DNA of 40,106 nt from Chloroflexota bacterium (GTDB lineage: Bacteria; Chloroflexota; Anaerolineae; Promineifilales; Promineifilaceae), in assembly GCA_024223125.1 (NCBI GenBank), contig JAAEOP010000546.1:1-40106 (forward strand), in the 5' to 3' direction. The notes under the pieces were generated by a model, which ran no database searches, was not told the origin of the DNA, and was given only the letters and a program-made list of their open reading frames with translations. The translations under genes were made by a program, and so were the position numbers. Shown piece after piece: positions 25,263 to 32,378 of this stretch; position 1 is the stretch's first letter; each line of letters starts with the position of its first letter.

Positions 25263-25460
25263 GGGGTTATTCTCCTTTGAATTGTTTTATGAACGCCGGT
25301 AGAAAAGATTTGCCGACATTCCATCCACGCCCTTCATCCCGGTGCAAGGCTTACACGGCCGATACAGGTTTTGTTGGTTTGAGGAAAGGTCAACACGACC
25401 TGTGAGGTAAGCACACTCACATCAGTCCAGGCATGTGTTTGATTGATAATCTCCTGACAA

Positions 25461-25490
25461 TCAGAAACCGAGTTCCGGACAGAAACTCGG
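25461..25490 (-). terminator. Terminator of the tRNA pair
   Basis: On the minus strand, CCGAGTT and AACTCGG (25490-25484, 25474-25468) form a stem with a 9-nt loop, followed by TTTCTGA. The T-run is short. It lies about 57 nt beyond the 3' end of tRNA-Arg. Confidence 0.55.
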
Positions 25491-25546
25491 CTTCTAAAAG
25501 ACGTTCGTGATTATAGCGAAAGCGAAACTTTACGCAAACACGATTG

Positions 25547-25620
25547 TACGCCCGGAGGGACTCGAACCCCCAACCGCCTGGTTCGAAGCCAGGAACTCTA
25601 TCCAATTGAGCTACAGGCGC
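25547..25620 (-). tRNA. tRNA-Arg (anticodon TCG)
   Basis: 74 nt. Acceptor GCGCCTG/CGGGCGT (two G-T pairs), D arm GCTC...GAGT, anticodon stem CCTGG/CCAGG with loop CTTCGAA (anticodon TCG), T arm GGGGG-TTCGAGT-CCCTC, discriminator A. CCA is not encoded. Confidence 0.93.
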
Positions 25621-25727
25621 TTGTTTTCCTTGACAAAGTGACAAAATGGCATGGTGACAAGGTAAAAAATGACTTTGTAAAGAGAAAGAGCGATGGATCT
25701 CATCGCTCTGATCTAAATGGTTGTCTG

Positions 25728-25801
25728 GGCGAGTGGTGGGATTTGAACCCACGATCTTCTGGGCCACAACCAGATGTGTTAACCCCTACACCACACCCGC
25801 C
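25728..25801 (-). tRNA. tRNA-His (anticodon GTG)
   Basis: Acceptor GCGGGTG/CACTCGC with the extra G-1 opposite C73 that marks tRNA-His. D arm GTGT/ACAC, anticodon stem TCTGG/CCAGA with loop TTGTGGC (anticodon GTG), T arm GTGGG-TTCAAAT-CCCAC. CCA is not encoded. It is probably transcribed together with tRNA-Arg, 107 nt downstream. Confidence 0.94.
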
Positions 25802-25815
25802 ATGAATGCCCCAAA

Positions 25816-25844
25816 ATGCTATCACAAGGGGCATAACTCTGCAA
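25816..25844 (-). promoter_or_regulatory. Promoter candidate for the tRNA pair
   Basis: On the minus strand: TTGCAG (25844-25839), 17-nt spacer, TAGCAT (25821-25816), ending 15 nt before the tRNA-His 5' end. The remaining stretch 25845-26003 holds nothing I can name apart from repeated ACGAC-like words near 25978-26015. Confidence 0.45.
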
Positions 25845-26003
25845 GGTTTGTGTAATCAAGTTATCATATGTTCAGGTGTCAAGCACAGCCGCTAAAGATT
25901 ATTGCGTTGTGTCCCGACCCGTGAAATGGAAACAGTGGGGAAGGGAGATGCCTTACCTCATACACGAATAACGGACTACGAGCGACAAACGACGACCGAC
26001 GAG

Positions 26004-26660
26004 TCACGAGCCACGCGCTGTAATATCAATCAATCCCCGTTGGGCTGCCACCGCCACTGCTTCGGTACGGTTGCCAACATCCAGCTTACCCAGAATGGCG
26101 CTGACATGAAATTTGACCGTCCGCTCGCTGATGATTAGTCTGGCTGCTATCTCTTTGTTTTGCAGTCCCAGAGCTAGCTCTTGCAGCACTTCCAGTTCAC
26201 GGGCGGTTAATGGTTCGATCGGCGGTTCTGACCCCTGTGTTACCCGCCGCAGCAGTTTGGAAGCTACAATCGGCTGCAACAACGATCCCCCACTGTGAAC
26301 GATGCGCACAGCGTTGAATAGTTCCTGGCGTGGCGCTCCTTTTAGCAAATAACCCTGGGCGCCAGCTTGCACGGCCGTTACTATCCGATCATCCGTATCG
26401 AAAGCTGTAAACACAATGACTTTGGCCTGGGCGTCATTGGCCCGCATCTGGCGCAGCGTTTCCACACCATCCATACCTGGCATCTCTAAATCTAGCAAGG
26501 TTACATCGGGCTGTAATTCCTGACTGAGTTGAACGGCGTCACGGCCGTTGCCCACTTCCCCCACCACAGCAAAATCTGCCTGTGTACCCAAAATTGCCAC
26601 CAGACCATCACGCACCACCGGATGATCATCTACAATTAAAATACGTATCTGGTCGGACAT
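26004..26660 (-). CDS. NarL/FixJ-family response regulator
   Basis: 218 aa two-component transcription factor. The receiver domain has the acidic pair D11-D12, phospho-acceptor D57 in LLDLEMPGMDG, the switch Thr in VIVFTAF and Lys in YLLKGA. The C-terminal LuxR-type helix-turn-helix reads LTARELEVLQELALGLQNKE followed by IISERTVKFHVSAILGKL. The partner is almost certainly the kinase just upstream on the same strand (90-nt gap holding a word-repeat hairpin). Target genes are unknown. Confidence 0.95.
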   Translation of the reverse strand: MSDQIRILIVDDHPVVRDGLVAILGTQADFAVVGEVGNGRDAVQLSQELQPDVTLLDLEMPGMDGVETLRQMRANDAQAKVIVFTAFDTDDRIVTAVQAGAQGYLLKGAPRQELFNAVRIVHSGGSLLQPIVASKLLRRVTQGSEPPIEPLTARELEVLQELALGLQNKEIAARLIISERTVKFHVSAILGKLDVGNRTEAVAVAAQRGLIDITARGS

Positions 26661-26678
26661 AGTTTACCTACGGTTTGG

Positions 26679-26729
26679 AGATTGGGAGATTGGAGATTGG
26701 TTCGTCCCTAATCTCCAATCTCTAAATCT
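26679..26729. repeat. Word-repeat hairpin between kinase and regulator
   Basis: Arms 26679-26700 and 26708-26729 pair at about 18 of 22 positions, built of iterated GAGATTGG words. A T-rich CTTTTTCTT follows on the plus strand only, so it does not terminate the kinase-regulator transcript. Confidence 0.65.
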
Positions 26730-26750
26730 CTTTTTCTTAATCCTCGATTC

Positions 26751-27896
26751 CTAAAGGTGAATTTTCACTTCAATGCGCGTACCTGCGCTGGGGCTACTTT
26801 CCAGGCGTAAAGTCCCATCCAATAATTTTACTCGTTCATTCATTCCTGTTAAACCAAAATGATTGGGCGGCACGGCGTCTGGATTAAAACCGACGCCATC
26901 ATCATGCACCGCCAACCTGATTTCAGAAGCTCCATAAGTCACGGTCACGGCCGCGCTGGCAGCCTGCGAATGGCGGGAAACATTGTTCAGCGCTTCCTGA
27001 GCAATACGATAAATACCTGATTCGATACGTCGCGCCAACGGCCGTTCCTGACCCACCACTAGCAAATCCACCGGTACAACAGCTTTTTCCGCCAGAGCTA
27101 CTAATGCGTCCACCAACGTTTTATCGGCCAAAGGCGCTGCACGTAAATCCAATACTGAGCGACGGGCTTCTTCCAGGTTAGCGCGAGTAAGAGCCAGGGC
27201 GTGCTGAACTGCCTGCCGCACTCGTTCCGGGTCTACTTCCGTTTCTAACAAAGCATCGGCTGATTCTAGCTGTAGAGAGACGGCCGTTAACCCCTGCGCC
27301 AACGTATCATGAATCTCTCGTGCCAGCCGATTCCGTTCTGACAAGGCTCCCAGCTCCGCCTGCTGCTCAAACAACCGCGCTCGCTCCACGGCAATTCCCA
27401 GCAAATCACCAATCGTGTATAAAAGCTGTAAATCCGCGGCCGAAAGCTGCTGCCAATCGGGGCTGGCTACGTTCAGGACGCCTAATTTTTTGCCATGTGC
27501 ATACAAAGGAACAGTGGCATGATATCGCAGCCCATCCGTGCCATCTACTAAATCTTTCAGGCGGCTGCACGTCACCACATTAATATTAGCCGCCCCCGCC
27601 AAATCCTCTTGCCGGTATGTATCCAAACAGTAACAGTTTCCAGCCATTTTTTGGGGTTGGTCAGCCAAAGCCGGCGGTAAATTCTGCGCCGCCGCCAGAT
27701 AGGCGCGACCATTTTTTTCTTGCAACAGCCATACCCAACCGGTATGCAGCCCCAACATATCGGCCACTCTTTCCAACGCCGTTTGCACCGCCTCATCCAG
27801 ATCAACAGATCGGTTGAGCGCCTGAGCGATACTATTCAAAATAGAAAGTTCGGCATTGCGCCGCCGCAGTTTGTCTGCGTCTGTTTCTGAGGTCAT
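26751..27896 (-). CDS. Soluble GAF-domain sensor histidine kinase (HisKA_3)
   Basis: 381 aa from ATG 27896. Order: short coiled start (ADKLRRRNAELSILNSIAQA), GAF domain (about residues 20-175), dimerisation helix with phospho-acceptor H196 in LAREIHDTLAQGL, and HATPase_c with QEALNNVSRHS, DDGVGFNPD and GLTGMNERV. No membrane segment, so it senses something inside the cell. The GAF domain has three close cysteines (NCYCLDTY and VVTCSRL), which could bind a metal or iron-sulfur cluster. The frame is open 12 codons further up, but that part comes from the TGCAAG word repeat, so I discard it. Confidence 0.9.
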   Translation of the reverse strand: MTSETDADKLRRRNAELSILNSIAQALNRSVDLDEAVQTALERVADMLGLHTGWVWLLQEKNGRAYLAAAQNLPPALADQPQKMAGNCYCLDTYRQEDLAGAANINVVTCSRLKDLVDGTDGLRYHATVPLYAHGKKLGVLNVASPDWQQLSAADLQLLYTIGDLLGIAVERARLFEQQAELGALSERNRLAREIHDTLAQGLTAVSLQLESADALLETEVDPERVRQAVQHALALTRANLEEARRSVLDLRAAPLADKTLVDALVALAEKAVVPVDLLVVGQERPLARRIESGIYRIAQEALNNVSRHSQAASAAVTVTYGASEIRLAVHDDGVGFNPDAVPPNHFGLTGMNERVKLLDGTLRLESSPSAGTRIEVKIHL

Positions 27897-27917
27897 CTTT
27901 GTGATTAAACTATGGGA

Positions 27918-28000
27918 GTTGCAAGTATGCAAGTTGCAAGTTGCAAGTATGCAAGTATGATTTGTAACTTGAAACTTTTAACCTGAAACTTGTAACTTTT
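27918..28000. repeat. Word-repeat stretch in the kinase/coaX divergent region
   Basis: A 16-bp word GTTGCAAGTATGCAAG occurs at 27918-27933 and 27940-27955. The right half is made of AACTTG/GAAACTT words (27962-28000). Left and right halves are partly complementary. It fills the entire space between the kinase start and coaX, so any promoters must lie inside it. Confidence 0.6.
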
Positions 28001-28006
28001 AATAGC

Positions 28007-28780
28007 ATGTTATTAGCAATTGATATTGGCAACACAAATATAACGCTGGGGGTGTGGCACGGCCGCGAATGGCAGCAGCATTGGCGTTTACAAACCAACA
28101 AGACACGCACGGCCGATGAATATGGCATCCTACTTAAAGGATTATTGTGGGATAATGACCCCGCGCAAAAAATCAGCCAGGTCATCATTGCCTCGGTTGT
28201 ACCGACGCTGACCCAAACTTTTTCAGAAGTGAGTGAGCGTTATTTGGGGCAACGGCCGTTCATCGTTACCGCAAACGCAAATCTGGGTCTGACAATTCTG
28301 ACCGACGTGCCTGAAGCTGTGGGCACAGACCGGCTGGTCAATGCTGTAGCTGCCAGCGTCTTATTCTCCGGCCCCAGCATCATTATAGACATAGGTACGG
28401 CTACGAAATTGGATGTCGTTTCTGCTAATCGGGAATTTTTGGGCGGTGTTATTGCCCCTGGTTTACAGCTTGCCGCCAATGCGCTATCCAGCCGCGCAGC
28501 TAGGTTGAGCCATGTTGCTTTGGAAGCGCCGCCGTCCGCTATCGGCCGTAATACTATTCACGCCATGCAGTCCGGCCTCATTTTGGGGTATGTGTCGCTG
28601 ATTGAAGGGATGGTCGGCCGTCTTCGTGCCGAACACCCCGACCGCGACCGGCAGATTCATATTTTAGGAACCGGCGGCCTCATCAATCTGATCACCCCAC
28701 ACACAACGATCATTGATCATGTAGACCCCTGGTTGACGTTGATGGGGTTACAGATTATTCATGACCGGGTGATGGGGTGA
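28007..28780 (+). CDS. coaX: Type III pantothenate kinase
   Basis: First step of coenzyme A synthesis: pantothenate to 4'-phosphopantothenate. 257 aa ASKHA-fold protein. Motifs: LLAIDIGNTNITLGVW (phosphate 1, catalytic Asp), VVPTLTQ, GTDRLVNAV, IIIDIGTATKLDVV (phosphate 2) and LGGVIAPGLQL. No clear ribosome site; the upstream bases are repeat words. CoA is a substrate of the PFOR in this window, but the genes are far apart. Confidence 0.95.
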   Translation: MLLAIDIGNTNITLGVWHGREWQQHWRLQTNKTRTADEYGILLKGLLWDNDPAQKISQVIIASVVPTLTQTFSEVSERYLGQRPFIVTANANLGLTILTDVPEAVGTDRLVNAVAASVLFSGPSIIIDIGTATKLDVVSANREFLGGVIAPGLQLAANALSSRAARLSHVALEAPPSAIGRNTIHAMQSGLILGYVSLIEGMVGRLRAEHPDRDRQIHILGTGGLINLITPHTTIIDHVDPWLTLMGLQIIHDRVMG

Positions 28781-28785
28781 AGAGA

Positions 28786-28894
28786 TCCTCTGTGAATGTG
28801 GATTTCGGAATGCGGAATGCAGAATAACAATCAGTTTTCTGCGCTCCATTTTCATCCTTCGTGGCGTACTGCGGCGCATATTGTCTCCTGTAAA
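28786..28894 (+). repeat. Dispersed repeat, copy B
   Basis: About 109 bp matching the reverse complement of 1837-1943. It lies directly before the ATG of the solute-binding lipoprotein and extends that open frame upstream by 35 codons of no biological meaning. Confidence 0.8.
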
Positions 28895-28900
28895 TTTTCT

Positions 28901-30454
28901 ATGAATCAACATTCAACTGCTTACTGCATACTGTTTACTGTCTTCTTATTTATCGCGGCCGGCTGCCAGATGGCAACCCCGCCGCGGTTGGCTACGGTTA
29001 CCGCTCAGGCAGCCTGGACGCCGACGCCGACACCGAAAAGATTGGAATTGTCGGGGGATGGAGAGACGGCCGCGCCCACTCCCCAAACCCAATCCCCCCC
29101 CCAAGCAGAGCCAAACCCGGCCATCTCGGTGTGGGTGAATGAAACATCCCCGGCTCATGAAACCGCTTTGCAGCAGATGGCCGAGGAATTTACGGCCGCG
29201 TACCAGATAGATGTAGCCTTCATGTTTGTCTCACCGCAAATTTTGCCTGATCTTGTCAACACGGCCATCCTCTCCGGAACCCTGCCCGATATTATCATTC
29301 ATCCTCTGGAATATACATCTGGTTGGGTGGAAAAAGGGATATTGAACGGGGAGGCAGCGGAAACGGCCGTGTCCCAAATCGGCCGTCAAACCTTCGATCC
29401 ACAAGCCTTAGAATTAGTCACCGTAAACGGCCGAATCGCCGCTCTGCCCAGCGACGGTACACACCAGATTATCCTCTACCGCAGTGACTGGTTTGCCGAG
29501 GCCAATTTGCCGATTCCCGACGATTATGAGTCCATGATTGCCGCCGCGGAAGCCACAAACGACCCGGAAAACATGCAGGCCGGTTTTGTCATCCCCACAG
29601 AATCCAATCTCGTCACTACCCATCACGCCTTTGAGCAAATCGCTTTGGCTAATGGCTGTGAGATGATTGATGAAAAAGGGGAAGCGCTGCTGTTGGAACC
29701 AGCCTGTCTGGATGCTTTGAATTTTTATTACAGCATCGTCAACCAGTTCAGCCCCATTGGCGTGCAAACAGATACCAGTACGCGCAATGCTTATCTGGAC
29801 GGCCGTACCGGTCTAATTATGGCCTCGTCCGCTATTCTGCCCCAAATTGCCGGGCTGGACCAAACTGCCCCTCCCACCTGCCGCGAATGTGGCCCTAACC
29901 CTGCTTTCCTGGCCGAAAACAGTGGCATCGTTACAGAAATTAAGGGAAGTGGAGAGACGGCCGTTCCCGCCGGATTCAGCAACATAACCAATTTAGGTAT
30001 TACTACGGCGGCCGATACGGAAACGGCTGTTGCCTTTGCCAACTACTGGTTCAACGAAGGGTATGATAACTGGCTGGCTGTCAGCAGTGAACGCAAAGTG
30101 CCATTGCATCTGGGAACAGAAGCAGAACCACGCCAATTCATTGATGCCTGGGGCACAACACCGCTGGCAGACGGCCGCAGCTTAAACGATATTTTCGGCG
30201 CCGAAACAGTCAACCAACTGCGTGAAGGAATTGCTGCTGCTCCGCGTTGGGGAATCAACCAGGGACAGGGAGGATTGATGACACAGCTTTACGAAGACCT
30301 GACCTTCTCCGTGACATTACAAGAGATGTTAAGCGGCTATTTTAACCCGGAACAAACGATCCTTGAGGCGTACATTCGGGTCACTGACAAAATTCCTAAT
30401 TATCAGTATTATTTAGAACGTGAAGAAGTTGAAGATATTGAAGAAGAAGGTTGA
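28901..30454 (+). CDS. Extracellular solute-binding lipoprotein (ABC sugar type)
   Basis: 517 aa. From ATG 28901: signal peptide (YCILFTVFLFIAAGC, lipobox Cys at 22), a Thr/Pro-rich linker (TPTPTP and PTPQTQSPPQ), then a family-1 (MalE/UgpB-like) binding protein: ISVWVNETSP, MAEEFTAAYQIDV, GTLPDIIIHPLEY, ALPSDGTHQIILYRSDWF, and AVAFANYWFNEGY near the end. It would deliver a sugar or similar solute to an ABC permease, but no permease genes follow. A perfect 22-bp tandem duplication at 30428-30471 shifts the frame at the C-terminus; without it the protein would end AGE and stop at 30482. The loss of three residues is probably harmless. Confidence 0.85.
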   Translation: MNQHSTAYCILFTVFLFIAAGCQMATPPRLATVTAQAAWTPTPTPKRLELSGDGETAAPTPQTQSPPQAEPNPAISVWVNETSPAHETALQQMAEEFTAAYQIDVAFMFVSPQILPDLVNTAILSGTLPDIIIHPLEYTSGWVEKGILNGEAAETAVSQIGRQTFDPQALELVTVNGRIAALPSDGTHQIILYRSDWFAEANLPIPDDYESMIAAAEATNDPENMQAGFVIPTESNLVTTHHAFEQIALANGCEMIDEKGEALLLEPACLDALNFYYSIVNQFSPIGVQTDTSTRNAYLDGRTGLIMASSAILPQIAGLDQTAPPTCRECGPNPAFLAENSGIVTEIKGSGETAVPAGFSNITNLGITTAADTETAVAFANYWFNEGYDNWLAVSSERKVPLHLGTEAEPRQFIDAWGTTPLADGRSLNDIFGAETVNQLREGIAAAPRWGINQGQGGLMTQLYEDLTFSVTLQEMLSGYFNPEQTILEAYIRVTDKIPNYQYYLEREEVEDIEEEG

Positions 30455-30471
30455 AGATATTGAAGAAGAAG
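30428..30471 (+). repeat. Perfect 22-bp tandem duplication at the gene end
   Basis: Positions 30428-30449 and 30450-30471 are identical (core TTGAAGATATTGAAGAAGAA). The length is not a multiple of three, and the second copy brings TGA at 30452-30454 into frame. With one copy the frame would run to TAA at 30480-30482. Confidence 0.9.
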
Positions 30472-30584
30472 CCGGAGAGTAATGGCCGTAATCACCCAAT
30501 CCAAATTGCAAGTAACAAGGTACAAGACGTGGTTTTCAGAAGTGGCTTACCACTTGCAACTTACTACTTATTAAAAGGAATCAT

Positions 30585-31592
30585 ATGTCTGCCACTGCCC
30601 AGACCTTTATCGAAGAAACATTTGGCATTTTAACAGATGATGACTTATACCTCGATTGTATTCTGGTACGTCCACCTGATTTGAGCGATGATGATTTACG
30701 CGCCATTCGTGTTTGGGTTCCCAAATACCCGCTAACTAAAACCAGTGTCTTGACCTGTGCCCGGCAAGAAGTGTTGTATAACGGAGCCAAACGCAAAACT
30801 GCCCACCTCGTTTTTGACCTGCGCGGTACGGGTGAAAGTGAAGGGGTTATGGGGTCATCTGAGTTTGATATAGACTTACATGCTGTACGCGAATGGGCTA
30901 ATGAGCGATTTCTCCAGGCGAAAGTTGGTTTTTTGGGAACGCCTTATTCGGAACACGGCCGAGTAAATATGTGGCCTTTACGCCCTGGTTCCATTCTGGA
31001 AAGTTACCATTACGCCGCTTCCAGCAGCAATGTGTCTTCGCCTACACTTCTCTATTTGTCTACTTACGGCCGTTTTGGCAATTCCGATGACGCTGTTTGT
31101 GCCCGACTAGCCAAAGCAGGCTACGATGTTTATGGATTAGACCCCCTGCGCTATCTGCTGCACGCCAGCAGCCGCGACCGCCTGAAACCAGAAGACTTAT
31201 GGGAAGATTTACAAATACTCGTTCAAATGCTGCCCGGCCGTCCCATTGTTATGGGGCAGCCTGTATCGGCCGGTTTAGCCCTCTTGTGGGCCAGCGGTGT
31301 TAAGCATGTGGAAGGCGTTATAAGCATTGGTCAGGCACAAGCTGCCTTTAAGCCCAGCCACATCTTCCACAACAACAATCCATATACCTTTCTTCTCAAT
31401 CGTTACTTGCCAGAAATATCCCCCCAGCCCCTCACCTTCGTTATGCTTACAGGCCATTCTTTAGGTGGAGATGCGGCCGAAATGAAAACGCTGTACACAA
31501 GCAGCAAAGATCCCCACCGGCTAGAGCGGGCCAGCAAACTCAGGTTCAAATTCCTGCTAGAACTAATTGAATGGACCCGCAACCCCCAATAA
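30585..31592 (+). CDS. Alpha/beta-hydrolase-like protein of unknown role
   Basis: 335 aa soluble protein. The first third has the strand-turn FDLRGTGESEG, as in alpha/beta hydrolases. The second half restarts with SSPTLLYLSTYGRFGNSDDA, GYDVYGLDPLRYL and PIVMGQPVSAGLALLWASG, which looks like a hydrolase core. Its nucleophile elbow is not the canonical G-x-S-x-G (it reads G-Q-P-V-S-A-G), so catalysis is uncertain. Near the C-terminus LTGHSLGGDAAEM has the look of an elbow but sits too late for the fold. AAAAGGAA precedes the ATG. I do not recognise a specific family. Confidence 0.6.
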   Translation: MSATAQTFIEETFGILTDDDLYLDCILVRPPDLSDDDLRAIRVWVPKYPLTKTSVLTCARQEVLYNGAKRKTAHLVFDLRGTGESEGVMGSSEFDIDLHAVREWANERFLQAKVGFLGTPYSEHGRVNMWPLRPGSILESYHYAASSSNVSSPTLLYLSTYGRFGNSDDAVCARLAKAGYDVYGLDPLRYLLHASSRDRLKPEDLWEDLQILVQMLPGRPIVMGQPVSAGLALLWASGVKHVEGVISIGQAQAAFKPSHIFHNNNPYTFLLNRYLPEISPQPLTFVMLTGHSLGGDAAEMKTLYTSSKDPHRLERASKLRFKFLLELIEWTRNPQ

Positions 31593-31769
31593 TCTCCATC
31601 TACAACTCTTCCGTACTTTGATGAAGATTAAAAATTATTTCGGTAATAGAGCTAGTCAAAATCCAGGGGATGGTCGGGGGAGCTTGACTGTATCGTTGTC
31701 TTGACCATTCCACACAGGCTTGGGTTAAAGATTGGCCTGAGTCACTGGTACTTTGATAACAGCGGCCTG

Positions 31770-31778
31770 TGTTATACT
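31770..31778 (+). promoter_or_regulatory. Extended -10 promoter candidate
   Basis: TGTTATACT (TGN plus TATACT) lies 31 nt before the ATG of the small antitoxin-like ORF. No good -35 at normal spacing. Confidence 0.4.
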
Positions 31779-31809
31779 GTTAACATGATCATTTTCTGGA
31801 GTATAAGTT

Positions 31810-31986
31810 ATGTATGCAATTGAATTTCAGACAACTGTGAAAAATATCATCACCGCCATTCCAAAGAAAAGACGGAGTGAACTGCTTGGACATACCGAAG
31901 ATTTGTACACGGAGGATATGCACAACGGGCTTATCGTGGCAGACAAACTCACAATCGTCAACCCTTTTACCTCTTTACAAAATTGA
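31810..31986 (+). CDS. Small antitoxin-like protein, possibly decayed
   Basis: 58 codons. The start MYAIEFQTTVKN matches the beginning of small antitoxins common in cyanobacteria and Chloroflexota (pattern M-x-A-I-E-F-x-T-T-x-K-x-G-x-I-x-I-P). Here the Gly-Ile-Ile-Glu-Ile-Pro part reads IITAIPKKRR, and the end (VADKLTIVNPFTSLQN) only loosely follows the usual L-x-x-P-x-x-V-x-x-F-x-P-L. A ribosome site GGAG (31798-31801) has correct spacing. No toxin gene follows. It is either an orphan antitoxin or a relic. The preceding stretch 31593-31769 holds no gene I can support. Confidence 0.45.
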   Translation: MYAIEFQTTVKNIITAIPKKRRSELLGHTEDLYTEDMHNGLIVADKLTIVNPFTSLQN

Positions 31987-32077
31987 TTCCCCATTTATGG
32001 GCAACGATAAATAGTGTTTGCATCGACATATGGGATAGTTGCAGAAGCGTCCCCATATACAGATTGTGTTTCCTGTC

Positions 32078-32106
32078 TTGACGTTTGAGAAGACGAGTGT
32101 TATAGT
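32078..32106 (+). promoter_or_regulatory. Promoter of the aroF attenuator leader
   Basis: -35 TTGACG (32078-32083), exactly 17-nt spacer, -10 TATAGT (32101-32106). Expected start near 32113, only about 3 nt before the first ATG of the leader ORF. Confidence 0.8.
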
Positions 32107-32115
32107 GCGGCCGTT

Positions 32116-32193
32116 ATGATGAAAACTTCTGCTTGGTATGCTACCTTTTTTAGCCCCACCGCGTTTGTTACGCTGGAGGTCGTCCCCCGCTAA
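32116..32193 (+). CDS. Leader peptide of the aroF attenuator
   Basis: 25 codons plus TAA, starting with two ATGs. Residues 4-12 are TSAWYATFF, followed by SPTAF, so the peptide holds Trp7-Tyr8, Phe11-Phe12 and Phe17: five of 25 codons for the three products of the pathway whose first enzyme is encoded downstream. There is no Shine-Dalgarno and almost no 5' untranslated sequence, so it is probably translated from a leaderless message. Ribosome stalling at the aromatic codons would decide which RNA hairpin forms (see the attenuator entry). Confidence 0.75.
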   Translation: MMKTSAWYATFFSPTAFVTLEVVPR

Positions 32194-32227
32194 AGAGGTA
32201 AACGACAGAAGCAACCCAAACTGAACC

Positions 32228-32254
32228 AGACGCGGCCAAAGCCGCGTCTTTTTT
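32228..32254 (+). terminator. Intrinsic terminator of the aroF leader
   Basis: Perfect 9-bp stem AGACGCGGC-CAAA-GCCGCGTCT followed by six T (32249-32254). Confidence 0.92.
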
Positions 32255-32269
32255 GTTTTATGGGTATTT

Positions 32270-32343
32270 GCCACAGAGAATATAGAGTTCACCGAATAAA
32301 ATCTCTGTGCGCTCTGTGGCTCCCTAATATGAATCATCATATT
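32270..32343 (+). promoter_or_regulatory. Mutually exclusive hairpins before the aroF ribosome site
   Basis: GCCACAGAG (32270-32278) can pair with CTCTGTGGC (32312-32320), or its core CACAGAGA with TCTCTGTG (32302-32309). A further AATATGA-ATCA-TCATATT hairpin (32326-32343) lies just before the AAAAGGAG ribosome site. These may modulate aroF translation. Confidence 0.4.
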
Positions 32344-32378
32344 AACCATTACAAAAATCTAAAAGGAGAACAAAAAAT

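Larger units (their letters stand above)
32113..32254 (+). promoter_or_regulatory. Transcription attenuator of aroF
   Basis: The transcript start, leader ORF and terminator form one unit upstream of aroF. Segment CCGCGTTT (32159-32166, inside leader codons 15-17) can pair over 8 bases, one of them G-U, with AGACGCGG (32228-32235). That is the left arm of the terminator, so the two structures exclude each other. A ribosome waiting at Trp7 or Tyr8 leaves the segment free, giving antitermination; a ribosome that runs to the stop codon covers it, so the terminator forms. A small GTCGT/ACGAC hairpin (32179-32183 with 32202-32206) surrounds the leader stop. The mechanism is inferred from classic trp/phe attenuators. 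Confidence 0.7.

Noticed and set aside
25417..25767. 116-codon minus-strand frame
   Set aside because: It reads straight through the tRNA-Arg gene and into tRNA-His.
28796..28900. 35-codon upstream extension of the solute-binding lipoprotein
   Set aside because: It is a translation of dispersed repeat copy B; the signal peptide starts at ATG 28901.
31600..31785. Minus-strand open stretch of about 60 codons with natural-looking residues (contains ACVEWSRQRYSQAPPTIPW)
   Set aside because: No start codon in frame before an upstream stop, and no family recognised; at most a gene fragment.
31975..32349. 124-codon minus-strand frame opposite the aroF leader
   Set aside because: It runs through the attenuator terminator and hairpins and lacks a ribosome site; composition is not protein-like.
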